A stretch of 7,510 bases of DNA from CADEDH01 sp047971245 (GTDB lineage Bacteria > Actinomycetota > Acidimicrobiia > Acidimicrobiales > SZUA-35), in assembly GCA_047971245.1 (NCBI GenBank), contig JBKDZN010000087.1, positions 1 through 7,510 of the forward strand. The letters run 5' to 3'. The position numbers were made by a program, and so were the translations under genes. The notes below the pieces were generated by a model that was given only the letters and a program-made list of their open reading frames with translations, did not search any database and was not told the origin of the DNA. This document shows, piece by piece, positions 1-6,629 of this stretch. How positions within the stretch are numbered: the stretch's first letter is position 1; each line of letters begins with the position of its first letter.

Positions 1-366
1 CTGACGGGTAGTGAGCGAATCGGGGATCGCCACCACCCAGTCGGCGGGGACCCGGGCCCGTTGGGCGTAGCCGCCCCAGTGGATCTCACCCATCCGCCAG
101 CCGGTGACGACCACCCGATCACCGGGCTGGTACCGGTCGTCGTCCGAGGCGGTCACCACTCCGGCCAGATCGATCCCCGGCACGTGCGGGTAGTCGCGTA
201 CGAGTCGGCCCTGGCCCAACAGGATCAGGCCATCCTTGTAGTTCAGCGAGGACCATTCGACGTCGATCGTCACGTCGCCGGCGGGAAGCTGGTCGTCGTC
301 GAGTTGGGCCAGGTTGGCGGTGATGGCGTCGTCGCCGCGGTCGAGCACCAGAGCGGTGAAGGTCAT
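1..366 (-). CDS. acuI: YhdH/AcuI-type NADPH-dependent acryloyl-CoA reductase (MDR family), N-terminal part
   Basis: Medium-chain dehydrogenase/reductase; the YhdH/AcuI branch reduces acryloyl-CoA to propionyl-CoA with NADPH in the cytoplasm, which detoxifies acrylate-type intermediates. Only residues 1-122 of a usual ~325 are inside the window; the C-terminal part, including the nucleotide-binding Rossmann domain, lies beyond the left edge. What is seen is the GroES-like N-terminal domain: WSSLNYKDGL (residues 38-47), PGIDLAGVV (63-71), GD-VVVTGW (82-90) and the subfamily hallmark GE-HWGGYAQ-ARV (93-106), matching E. coli YhdH as I recall it. No zinc-ligand cysteines of classical alcohol dehydrogenases appear, as expected for quinone-reductase-like MDRs. 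The ATG at 366-364 is the only plausible start; no clear Shine-Dalgarno precedes it. It is divergent from pyrG. Family assignment is firm; the exact substrate (acryloyl-CoA or another enoyl-CoA or quinone) is inferred. Confidence 0.85.
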   Translation of the reverse strand, partial: MTFTALVLDRGDDAITANLAQLDDDQLPAGDVTIDVEWSSLNYKDGLILLGQGRLVRDYPHVPGIDLAGVVTASDDDRYQPGDRVVVTGWRMGEIHWGGYAQRARVPADWVVAIPDSLTTRQ

Positions 367-517
367 GGGCTTCGAAGGTAGGCATCCCTGCCGGGCCAAG
401 CCAACCGGACGGGGGCGGAGCTCCAGGTTGTGGTCAGGGCGACCCATCCCCGGAGCGGGGGCGCCGAGCGAGGAATCGGAGCCGCTAGGTTGGGTCGAGC
501 CACCCGACAGGAGCGTC
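367..517. promoter_or_regulatory. Divergent intergenic region between acuI-like gene and pyrG
   Basis: This 151-base gap should hold promoters for both divergent genes. I found no convincing -35/-10 pair for either: TTGTGG at 428-433 and TAGGTT at 486-491 resemble promoter boxes but are far too widely spaced to pair. The region contains a perfect five-base-pair GC hairpin, CCCCG-gag-CGGGG, at 448-460, upstream of the pyrG ribosome binding site. The long upstream reading-frame extension of pyrG through this region does not resemble the conserved CTP synthase N-terminus and is not coding. Confidence 0.5.
448..460 (+). other. GC hairpin in pyrG leader
   Basis: Perfect five-base-pair stem CCCCG/CGGGG with a GAG loop, ending 57 bases before the pyrG start. 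There is no following T-run, so it is not a typical intrinsic terminator. It may be chance in GC-rich DNA or a leader structure; no function is shown by sequence alone. Confidence 0.35.
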
Positions 518-2203
518 ATGACGAAGCACATATTCGTGACCGGGGGTGTGGTCAGTTCCCTGGGCAAGGGTCTGACTGCGTCTTCTCTGGGCCGTCTGCT
601 CAAGGCCCGGGGTCTCCGGGTGACCATGCAGAAGCTCGATCCATACATCAACGTCGACCCGGGAACGATGAACCCGTTCGAACACGGTGAGGTGTTCGTC
701 ACCGACGACGGGGGTGAGACCGACCTCGATCTCGGCCACTACGAGCGCTTCATCGACGAGAGCCTCTCCCGCGCCTCGAACGCGACGACCGGTTCGATCT
801 ACTCGTCCGTCATCGCCTCCGAGCGTCGAGGGGTGTACCTGGGCAAGACCGTGCAGGTGATCCCCCATGTCACCGACGAGATCAAGCGCCGTATCGCCCA
901 GTTGGCCACCGACGATGTCGATGTCGTCATCACCGAGGTGGGGGGCACCGTCGGCGACATCGAGATCCTGCCGTTCCTGGAGGCAATCCGGCAGTTCCGG
1001 CTCGACGTCGGCCGCCAGAACGTCTGCTTCGTCCACGTGACGCTCGTCCCGTACATCGGGCCGGCCGGGGAGTTGAAAACCAAACCGACCCAACATTCGG
1101 TGACCGAGCTCAGGAGCCGTGGGGTCCAACCCGACGTCATCGTCTGCCGCTCGGACCGGCCTATCTCCGACGGTTTGCGCAACAAGATCTCGAGCCTGTG
1201 TGACGTGCCGTTGGAAGGCGTCATCAACGCGCCCGATGCCGACAGCCTCTACGCCATCCCTTTGACGATGCACACGGCTGGCCTCGACCAGTACGTTGGT
1301 GTGCTGCTCGGTCTGACGACCCCCGAACCGGACCTGAGCGCCTGGGCGGCCATGGTCGACAAGACCCGCCAGGCCTGGAAGCCCCTCCGGATCGGGATCG
1401 TGGGCAAGTACGTGAGCCTGCCCGATGCCTACCTGTCGGTGGCCGAGGCACTCCGCCACTCCGCCATCCCCCTCGACGTGGACCTGCAGATCGAGTGGAT
1501 CGCGTCGGAGGACGTCGAAGGGCTGATGGCCGACGAGATGCTCCACGGCCTCGACGGCATCGTCCTGCCCGGTGGGTTCGGGGTTCGGGGGGTCGAAGGG
1601 AAAATCACGGCGGCCGGTTACGCCCGGGATCGGCAGGTGCCGTGCCTGGGCCTCTGCCTCGGTATGCAGGTCATGTCCGTCGAGTTCGCCCGCAACGCAC
1701 TCGGATTGGTCGGCGCCCACTCCAGCGAGTTCGACACCCCCGACCACGAGACGCCCTACCCGGTGATCGACCTGATGGAGTCCCAGCACGAGGTGGTCGA
1801 CCTCGGGGGGACGATGCGGCTTGGTGCCTACGTCGCCGTGCTCGAGGACGGATCCCAGGTGGCCCGGATCTACGGGGACACCGTGGTCAGCGAACGGCAC
1901 CGCCACCGCTACGAGTTCAATCCGCGATTCCGTTCCAAGTTCGAGGCGGCCGGGCTGCGATGTTCGGGCACCTCGCCCGATTCGCTGCTCGTCGAGTTCA
2001 TCGAGCTCGACGACCACCCGTTCTGGATCGGCACCCAAGCCCACCCCGAACTGAAGAGCCGACCCGACCGGCCCGCCCCGTTGTTCAGAGCGTTCATGGA
2101 GGCGGCCTTGGCCCGGGCGGAACGGGTTGACCCGGTCCGGTTCGTTCCGGCGGATGTGTCGTCCGTCGATGTCACCGCCGAGCCGGTGCGTTCGCGGTCA
2201 TGA
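518..2203 (+). CDS. pyrG: CTP synthase (glutamine-hydrolysing)
   Basis: Cytoplasmic enzyme that makes CTP from UTP, ATP and glutamine, the last step of de novo pyrimidine nucleotide synthesis; active as a homotetramer in characterised family members. The product is 561 residues. The N-terminal synthetase domain (about 1-265) shows the family-defining start TKHIFVTGGVVSSLGKG (residues 2-18, P-loop Lys17), the DPYINVDPGTMNP block (41-53), Mg/ATP-binding D71 and E140 (in EVGGTVGDIE). The C-terminal class I glutamine amidotransferase domain has its oxyanion-loop region PGGFG, nucleophile Cys380 in GLCLGMQ, and His509 and Glu511 in AHPE, so the catalytic triad is intact. The ATG at 518 is chosen over an in-frame ATG at 314 because the conserved protein begins here and AGGAG (509-513) lies four bases upstream. 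The stop overlaps the next gene's ATG (ATGA). A slightly long C-terminal tail of about 50 residues follows the triad. Confidence 0.98.
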   Translation: MTKHIFVTGGVVSSLGKGLTASSLGRLLKARGLRVTMQKLDPYINVDPGTMNPFEHGEVFVTDDGGETDLDLGHYERFIDESLSRASNATTGSIYSSVIASERRGVYLGKTVQVIPHVTDEIKRRIAQLATDDVDVVITEVGGTVGDIEILPFLEAIRQFRLDVGRQNVCFVHVTLVPYIGPAGELKTKPTQHSVTELRSRGVQPDVIVCRSDRPISDGLRNKISSLCDVPLEGVINAPDADSLYAIPLTMHTAGLDQYVGVLLGLTTPEPDLSAWAAMVDKTRQAWKPLRIGIVGKYVSLPDAYLSVAEALRHSAIPLDVDLQIEWIASEDVEGLMADEMLHGLDGIVLPGGFGVRGVEGKITAAGYARDRQVPCLGLCLGMQVMSVEFARNALGLVGAHSSEFDTPDHETPYPVIDLMESQHEVVDLGGTMRLGAYVAVLEDGSQVARIYGDTVVSERHRHRYEFNPRFRSKFEAAGLRCSGTSPDSLLVEFIELDDHPFWIGTQAHPELKSRPDRPAPLFRAFMEAALARAERVDPVRFVPADVSSVDVTAEPVRSRS

Positions 2204-2766
2204 GCGGGGCGACGTCACCCACCGACCCGCCGTTCCGGCCCGTTGGCGAGGAGCAGGTGTACCAGGGCCGGGTGATCACCGTCTACAAGGGCCGGTTCGA
2301 GGGCGCTGACGGCGTCCGATTCGAGCGGGACATCGTGCGGCACCCGGGCGCAGTGGCGGCCGTCGCGGTCGATGACGACGATCACGTTTTCCTGGTCCGC
2401 CAGTACCGGGCGTCCATCGACGCGGAGATGTGGGAGATCCCGGCCGGGAAGCGCGATGTGGCCGGTGAGCCGCCGGACGTTACTGCGGCGAGGGAGCTGG
2501 AGGAAGAAGTCGGCCGCCGCCCCGCTGTGCTCGAACCCCTACTCGAGCTGCACCACTCGCCCGGTTTCTGCGACGAGTACGGCTACATCTTCCTGGCCCG
2601 GGACCTGAGCCCGGTGGAGCAGCGGCTGGATGGACCCGAAGAGTCGGCCATGACCGTGGCCCGGGTGCCCGCGACCGAAGCGGTCGCCATGGCGCTCGAC
2701 GGCCGTATCACCGATGCCAAGTCGATCGCCGGGATCCTGGCGGCGGCCCGTCGCCTCGGTTGGTGA
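2200..2766 (+). CDS. NUDIX hydrolase, ADP-ribose pyrophosphatase type
   Basis: 188-residue NUDIX protein that probably hydrolyses ADP-ribose to AMP and ribose 5-phosphate, clearing a reactive NAD breakdown product. The NUDIX box is complete: G83, E90, seven residues, then R98-E99-L100, E102-E103, V104-G105; the metal-binding glutamates are present. The first half of the box carries one extra residue (G, six residues, E), which is how I recall the M. tuberculosis Rv1700 ADPRase, which has a very similar AG--DVAGEPP--TAAREL-EEVG segment. Pro121 in SPGF lies 16 residues after box Gly105, the spacing regarded as diagnostic of ADP-ribose pyrophosphatases. The RHPGAVAAVAV strand (47-57) and VRQYR (66-70) are also typical. 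Its ATG overlaps the pyrG stop, so translation is likely coupled; its own TGA overlaps the HD gene's GTG. The pyrG-NUDIX order is known in actinobacteria. Substrate is inferred from motifs. Confidence 0.93.
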   Translation: MSGATSPTDPPFRPVGEEQVYQGRVITVYKGRFEGADGVRFERDIVRHPGAVAAVAVDDDDHVFLVRQYRASIDAEMWEIPAGKRDVAGEPPDVTAARELEEEVGRRPAVLEPLLELHHSPGFCDEYGYIFLARDLSPVEQRLDGPEESAMTVARVPATEAVAMALDGRITDAKSIAGILAAARRLGW

Positions 2767-3311
2767 GCCCGGTCGTCGGCCATCTGTGGCACCTGACGAC
2801 CCGGTTCGTCGGATCGCTCTCTCCGGCCGCCCCGAACGAGTTCGACGAGACCTGGGCTCGTAGCCAGCTGACGCCCGGTGAGCAGGCGGTGTGGGCGGCG
2901 ATGAGCAATCCTGATCGACGCCACGCCATCGAGGTCGCCCGTCGCGCCGTCGTATCACTCGGCGACCGTGCCGATCGGCCGGTGGTCGCGGCCGCCCTCC
3001 TCCACGACTCGGGCAAGACGGTTTCCCGGTTGGGGACCTTCGCCCGGGTGGGCGCGACCCTGCTCTGGGCGGTGACGGACGACGACCGGGCCGAGCAGTG
3101 GGCCGACGGCCCCGCGGATTCGATGCCGGGGCGGCTGCGGCGCCGGCTCGGCCAATACCGGCGCCACCCGGAGATCGGCGCCCGACTCTTGGCCGACGCC
3201 GGATCTGATCCGTTGACCGTGGCGTGGACGGCTGAGCACCACCAGCCGGCGGCCCGATGGTCGGTTGATCCGGTCGTGGCCGACGCGTTGAAGCTGGCGG
3301 ACGACGATTAG
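2763..3311 (+). CDS. Small HD-domain metal-dependent phosphohydrolase
   Basis: 182-residue cytoplasmic protein with a single HD domain. Visible ligand candidates in order are H54, the H81-D82 doublet in ALLHDSGK, H135 in RRHPEIG, H159/H160 in WTAEHHQP, and D180/D181 in LKLADDD at the extreme C-terminus. The H...HD...H...HH...D order resembles HD proteins with a two-metal site (phosphatases, phosphodiesterases), so an active hydrolase is likely, but the substrate is not readable. The first ~50 residues are not recognised. The GTG at 2763 is preferred to the in-frame TTG at 2760 because it forms a GTGA overlap with the NUDIX stop, continuing the coupled pattern of the operon; there is no separate strong Shine-Dalgarno. 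The protein ends immediately after the last putative metal ligand, and its final codons lie inside a 19-bp tandem duplication. M. tuberculosis has xerD at this operon position, so the HD gene is a different third member. Confidence 0.85.
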   Translation: MSPVVGHLWHLTTRFVGSLSPAAPNEFDETWARSQLTPGEQAVWAAMSNPDRRHAIEVARRAVVSLGDRADRPVVAAALLHDSGKTVSRLGTFARVGATLLWAVTDDDRAEQWADGPADSMPGRLRRRLGQYRRHPEIGARLLADAGSDPLTVAWTAEHHQPAARWSVDPVVADALKLADDD

Positions 3312-3335
3312 TGGTTCGGACGACGATTAGTGGTT
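3298..3335. repeat. Perfect 19-bp tandem duplication at convergent gene ends
   Basis: Two exact head-to-tail copies of CGGACGACGATTAGTGGTT, at 3298-3316 and 3317-3335, with no mismatch. The first copy contains the final Asp codons and TAG stop of the HD gene; the second ends within the TAA stop (3336-3334) of the opposing TPP-enzyme gene. Collapsing it to one copy would leave both proteins unchanged and bring the two stops within a few bases. It therefore looks like a neutral slippage or repair duplication. No hairpin or T-run terminator is visible in the 22 bases between the genes. Confidence 0.95.
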
Positions 3336-4980
3336 ACAGCGGTTCCCGACCGTAGAGCACCGAGATCAGGTCGGGCTGATCGCCGATGGGGACCTCGATG
3401 AGCGCGGGCTCGTCGAGGGCGATCGCTTCACCGAGATGCTCGACCAGTTCGTCAGGGCCACCGGTGGTCCGCCACCCCTTGATCCCGAACCCTGCCGCCA
3501 CGGCCACAAGGTCGGGGTTGGTCAGGGTCGAGGCGATCTCCCGCCCGTAGGTGCGTCGCTGAATGCCCTTGACATTGCCGTATGCGTTGTCAGTGAAGAC
3601 GACCGCCACGACGGCGATGTCGTGGTGGGCGGCGGTAGCCAGCTCGCCCAGGTTGAAGAGGAACCCTCCGTCCCCGCTGATCGAAACCACGGCGCGGTCG
3701 GGCCGCCCGACCTTGGCTCCGAGCGACGTGGGGTAGCCGAAACCGAGTGTGCCCTGGTATCCGGATCCGAGGTAGGTGCGGGGCAGCTGGGCGGGGAAGG
3801 CGTGGCGGGCCATGTAGCCGACCTGCGTCATCTCGTCCACCAGGATCGCGTCGCTGTCCATCGCCTCCCGGAGCGCCTGCGAGTAGGACCAGGTATCGGG
3901 GAAGCGGCGGGCGAGCCCCGACCAGATCGACGCGCGGATCTCGCTGACCCGGTTGAGGTGGAGCTGGTCGCGTTGCTCGTCGGCTGGCCTGACCTCGCTG
4001 AGTCCTGCAGCCAGGGCCCGGCAACTGTCGGCTGCGTCGCCGAGGATGTTGACGGTCGCCCAGTCGGTGAGCCGCTCGACGTTCGTGTCGATCCGGATCA
4101 CCGTGGTGCCGGTATCGACCGGCGGTGGACCGTCGGTGGTGGTGAACCGGCTACCGACCACGATAAGGGCGTCGCAATCGTCGAGGAGTTTGTAGATCGC
4201 GACCTGGGGTAGGACCCGATCAGCTCGGGCGTCGACGGCGCCCTTGCCCGAGGCGGTGAGCACGATGGGTGCCCCGAGGGCTTCGGCCAGGGCGGTCAGC
4301 TCTGGCCCGGCCTCGATGGCGCCCCCGCCGGCGACGATGATCGGGCGACGCCGGTCGGCCAGCTGAGCCACCGCATTCTCGATCGCCGCCTGGTCGGTCG
4401 GCAGTTCCGTGGATGGGGTGGCGATGCGGTCGATCCTCGTCGTGGTGGGGGCGACCAGCACCTCCGGGCCAATCTCGATGGCGGCGGGACGATGTGGACT
4501 GGCGTGGAGCCGTTCCAGGGCGTCGGCGAACGCGGGAGCGACCGCGTCCACCGACCTGACCCGGCGGGTCCAGCCAATCGTTCCCTCCAGCACCGAGGAC
4601 TGGTTGGGGATCTCATGGAGCGCCCCGGTACCGATTGCTCCGTCGCCGCCGAAGAGGTGACCGGCGATACACAGCACTTGCGATCCGGTCGCGTACGCCG
4701 TGGACAGGGCGGCACCGACATTGAGCACCCCTGGTCCGGGTACCACGACACAGACACCGAGCCGGCCGGTTGCTCGTGCGTAACCGTCGGCCATGTAGCC
4801 GGCGGCCTGTTCGTGCCGGGTATGGACGATCCTGATGTCGCCGGCCTTTGCGAACGCGTCGAACAGGCCGTCGAGCTGGATTCCGGGCAGGGCGAAAACG
4901 GTGTCGACCCCCTGGCTTCTGAGGGCGTCGACGACGACGTCTCCCCCCGTCCGCTTGCTCTGATCAGTGTCTGCCGGCAT
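3334..4980 (-). CDS. Thiamine-diphosphate-dependent enzyme, acetolactate synthase/benzoylformate decarboxylase superfamily
   Basis: 548-residue cytoplasmic ThDP enzyme with the usual three domains: N-terminal PYR domain (about 8-170), central domain (about 195-325) and C-terminal PP domain (about 385-535). The PYR domain holds the cofactor-activating Glu57 in RHEQAAGYMADGYARATG. The PP domain matches the ThDP signature LG-x5-P-x4-V-x-I-x-GDGG at residues 420-439, continuing to D464-N465 for Mg-diphosphate binding. These make an active ThDP enzyme nearly certain. It resembles the large subunit of acetolactate synthase, but no regulatory subunit (ilvN) or other branched-chain gene lies beside it, and the residues I can place do not settle the substrate; a 2-oxoacid decarboxylase or ligase role is equally possible. 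The ATG at 4980 has GAGGGG (4991-4986) five bases upstream, and the conserved domain begins shortly after it; a 52-residue in-frame extension upstream is Arg-rich and overlaps the HNH gene end, so it was rejected. The HNH gene ends 25 bases upstream on the same strand. Confidence 0.92.
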   Translation of the reverse strand: MPADTDQSKRTGGDVVVDALRSQGVDTVFALPGIQLDGLFDAFAKAGDIRIVHTRHEQAAGYMADGYARATGRLGVCVVVPGPGVLNVGAALSTAYATGSQVLCIAGHLFGGDGAIGTGALHEIPNQSSVLEGTIGWTRRVRSVDAVAPAFADALERLHASPHRPAAIEIGPEVLVAPTTTRIDRIATPSTELPTDQAAIENAVAQLADRRRPIIVAGGGAIEAGPELTALAEALGAPIVLTASGKGAVDARADRVLPQVAIYKLLDDCDALIVVGSRFTTTDGPPPVDTGTTVIRIDTNVERLTDWATVNILGDAADSCRALAAGLSEVRPADEQRDQLHLNRVSEIRASIWSGLARRFPDTWSYSQALREAMDSDAILVDEMTQVGYMARHAFPAQLPRTYLGSGYQGTLGFGYPTSLGAKVGRPDRAVVSISGDGGFLFNLGELATAAHHDIAVVAVVFTDNAYGNVKGIQRRTYGREIASTLTNPDLVAVAAGFGIKGWRTTGGPDELVEHLGEAIALDEPALIEVPIGDQPDLISVLYGREPL

Positions 4981-5005
4981 CGGGACCCCTCGACGTTCGC
5001 GGTTG

Positions 5006-6331
5006 CTACGGCGGACGCGTAACGCTAGTACCGGAGCCCTCGCTCGGCGATGCGTCGTCCGACGGCTCGTTGGTGTCCGCCGCCGAGCTGCCAGGATGAG
5101 CGCTGGTTCCCGCCGGCGGCGAGACCGGCGCAGCATCGGTGAGACGGTCAGGGATCGAGGTTCGCCAAAGCTCGCCGTCGGGCTGGTGGATCCGAAGCTC
5201 GCGATCGGCCGTCAGATTGAGGCGCCAGCCGGCACGGTGGACGAGCCGGTGATGCCGCCGACAGAGCGGCACCAGGTTCTCGATGTCGGTGCGACCGTTG
5301 TTCTCCCACCATCGGACATGGTGCGCCTGGCAGCGCCGCAACGGTTGTTCGCATTGATGCCAGGCACACGAGCGATACAGGGCCTGGAGCGCCGCCCACT
5401 GGGCGTCGGTGGCCGTCCGGCGGGCTCGTCCGACGCGAAGCGGCAGGCCGTCAGCGCCCAACAGCACCGCCTGGGTCGATGCGTCACAGCCGAGCAGGTC
5501 CAACTGGTCCGGTCCAACCGGCGTCCCCGCTGAGGTCTCGGCTGATCCGTCGGGTTTGACCACGACGATCAGGCTCGGACGGCTCCGACCGAGCGTTGTC
5601 TGGCACACGAGCTGAACGAACGCTTCGGCGGCGAGCCGGCTGTCGAACGGGGCCTCATGGTCGTGAGCGTCCTTGGGTGACTGGAGTGATCGCTTGGCGT
5701 TCTCGATGGCCTGGATCACGCTCTCGTATCGCAGGGGGTCGAGGCGGGCATGGATGTGCCCCATGCCCAACCGATCCCGCCACCAACGCACCGAGCTGGC
5801 CGCCTCGAGCTCGTCGTCGTCGGCGGTCCCGGCTCCGGTCCGGGCGCGCCGGATCTCGTCGACCACCGCGTCGACCAGACGGCCGAACGCGTCGACGCTC
5901 CGGTCGGCGGCGGCCGCCACCAAAGCGGATGACCGGGCCGACAGCTGCTCCCGCTCGGCCGGGATCAACCGCCGGTTGGCGGAGACGAGCACATCCACAT
6001 GTTCACCCCCGATCCTGCCGCCCTCCAAAGCCTCCGAAAGACCGTCGAGATCACGGGCCAGGGCCGTCCGGGCCGCTTCAACCCGGGCACGCCGACCGCT
6101 GACCTGTCCGTCACCGGCCAGCCCGTCGATGGCGCCCGGTCCTTCTCCGGCGGCCGCGGCACGATCGAAACCGTCGCCGATACGGACCAGAAGGCTGTCG
6201 GCAGCCCATTGGACCCGTCGGAGACCGGTCACCAGCTCGTGCAGCTCCGCAGCGGTCAGCTGGTCGATCGGGATCGACCAGATCCGCTCGGCGATGTCGC
6301 CGAAGGACGGGTCAGCTGGATCGGGTGCCAA
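5006..6331 (-). CDS. DUF222 (13E12-type) HNH endonuclease
   Basis: 441-residue protein of the actinobacterial 13E12/DUF222 family. The long alpha-helical N-terminal and central part (about 15-300) has the typical segments LTAAELHELVTGLRRVQWAA and GGRIGGEHVDVLVSANRRL. A C-terminal HNH nuclease module follows: C322 and C327 (C-x4-C), H337/H338 in AHHVRWWENNG, N352 in ENLVPLC, C357, H360/H361 and H365, so zinc ligands and catalytic histidine are intact. Residues from about 395 to the end are a Ser/Pro/Ala/Thr-rich low-complexity tail. The start is TTG at 6331-6329: no ATG or GTG occurs in frame before an upstream in-frame stop, and AAGGAG (6345-6340) sits eight bases upstream; a nearer ATG at 6339 is in another frame. 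Family members are often numerous paralogues per genome and their biological role is unclear; DNA cleavage is inferred from the HNH motif. Probably co-transcribed with the downstream TPP enzyme. No inverted repeats or integrase suggest a mobile element here. Confidence 0.92.
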   Translation of the reverse strand: MAPDPADPSFGDIAERIWSIPIDQLTAAELHELVTGLRRVQWAADSLLVRIGDGFDRAAAAGEGPGAIDGLAGDGQVSGRRARVEAARTALARDLDGLSEALEGGRIGGEHVDVLVSANRRLIPAEREQLSARSSALVAAAADRSVDAFGRLVDAVVDEIRRARTGAGTADDDELEAASSVRWWRDRLGMGHIHARLDPLRYESVIQAIENAKRSLQSPKDAHDHEAPFDSRLAAEAFVQLVCQTTLGRSRPSLIVVVKPDGSAETSAGTPVGPDQLDLLGCDASTQAVLLGADGLPLRVGRARRTATDAQWAALQALYRSCAWHQCEQPLRRCQAHHVRWWENNGRTDIENLVPLCRRHHRLVHRAGWRLNLTADRELRIHQPDGELWRTSIPDRLTDAAPVSPPAGTSAHPGSSAADTNEPSDDASPSEGSGTSVTRPP

Positions 6332-6339
6332 GCGTCCAT

Positions 6340-6345
6340 CTCCTT
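6340..6345 (-). promoter_or_regulatory. Ribosome binding site deciding the TTG start of the HNH gene
   Basis: AAGGAG on the minus strand, eight bases before TTG 6331-6329. It is the strongest Shine-Dalgarno near the gene and supports the unusual start codon; the frame is closed by a TGA a short way further upstream. Confidence 0.8.
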
Positions 6346-6570
6346 CGACGGCGCGATCTGCGGATCACGTGCGGGTGGGTGGAAGCCAGGCTTCGAGTCC
6401 TTGAGCAAAAGCTACGGTGAATCGGGGCCGATCCCACCACCAGGTCGAATGTTGCTGAGCGTTGTCGTAGTGACGTCGGCTCGGCCGGTTATAGTGTCCG
6501 CTCGCGGTGCGGCCGGGCCGAACCGCCAAGGGGAAGATCGATGCGGTGGTGGCCTGCCGTCGCATGGATG

Positions 6571-6576
6571 AGGAGG
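6571..6576 (+). promoter_or_regulatory. Shine-Dalgarno-like AGGAGG far upstream of the annotated lipoprotein ATG
   Basis: AGGAGG here is 52 bases before ATG 6629, too distant to serve it. In the lipoprotein reading frame the only codon at suitable distance is CTG at 6587-6589, ten bases downstream. The frame opens only after a TGA at 6569-6571. Either translation starts at a rare CTG, giving a 14-residue longer, arginine-containing N-terminus, or the match is chance. Confidence 0.4.
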
Positions 6577-6612
6577 GGGACCAGTCCTGTCTCGACGAGC
6601 TATCGCGCCGTC

Positions 6613-6629
6613 TGGATCCACGCGATCCA
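6613..6629 (+). other. Hairpin overlapping the lipoprotein start codon
   Basis: TGGATC-cacgc-GATCCA forms a perfect six-base-pair stem with a five-base loop; its last base is the A of ATG 6629. A second short stem, GCACG-gggat-CGTGC, follows at 6635-6649. In mRNA these could mask the start region, if 6629 is the true start. Confidence 0.4.

Larger units (their letters stand above)
6332..6628. promoter_or_regulatory. Divergent intergenic region between HNH gene and lipoprotein gene
   Basis: About 297 bases with no credible gene on either strand. The most AT-rich spot is TTATAGT; TATAGT at 6490-6495 resembles a -10 box for the lipoprotein gene. The nearest -35-like hexamer, TTGTCG at 6462-6467, is 22 bases away, too far for a standard promoter, so this is only a candidate. 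The same spot read on the minus strand gives TATAAC, again without a good -35. A purine-rich AAGGGGA at 6528-6534 precedes an ATG at 6541, but the reading frame from there has no protein-like features. AGGAGG at 6571-6576 and a hairpin at 6613-6629 are described separately. Confidence 0.35.

Noticed and set aside
314..517. 68-residue N-terminal extension of pyrG in frame
   Set aside because: The Arg/Gly/Pro-rich extension is unlike any CTP synthase, overlaps the acuI-like start, and the ATG at 518 has AGGAG and the conserved N-terminus.
485..2044. 519-codon open frame on the minus strand opposite pyrG
   Set aside because: It is the antisense shadow of a certain pyrG gene; long antisense frames are common in high-GC DNA, and the translation has no recognisable domain.
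3312..3333. Possible bidirectional terminator between the convergent genes
   Set aside because: Only 22 bases, no inverted repeat and no T-run; the only structure is the direct repeat.
4981..5136. 52-residue N-terminal extension of the TPP enzyme
   Set aside because: It is Arg-rich, overlaps the HNH coding end, and is not expected in the family; the ATG at 4980 has GAGGGG at good spacing.
5673..6404. 243-codon plus-strand frame inside the HNH gene
   Set aside because: The Ser/Arg/Pro-rich translation is typical of an antisense shadow; the HNH gene on the other strand has clear family motifs.
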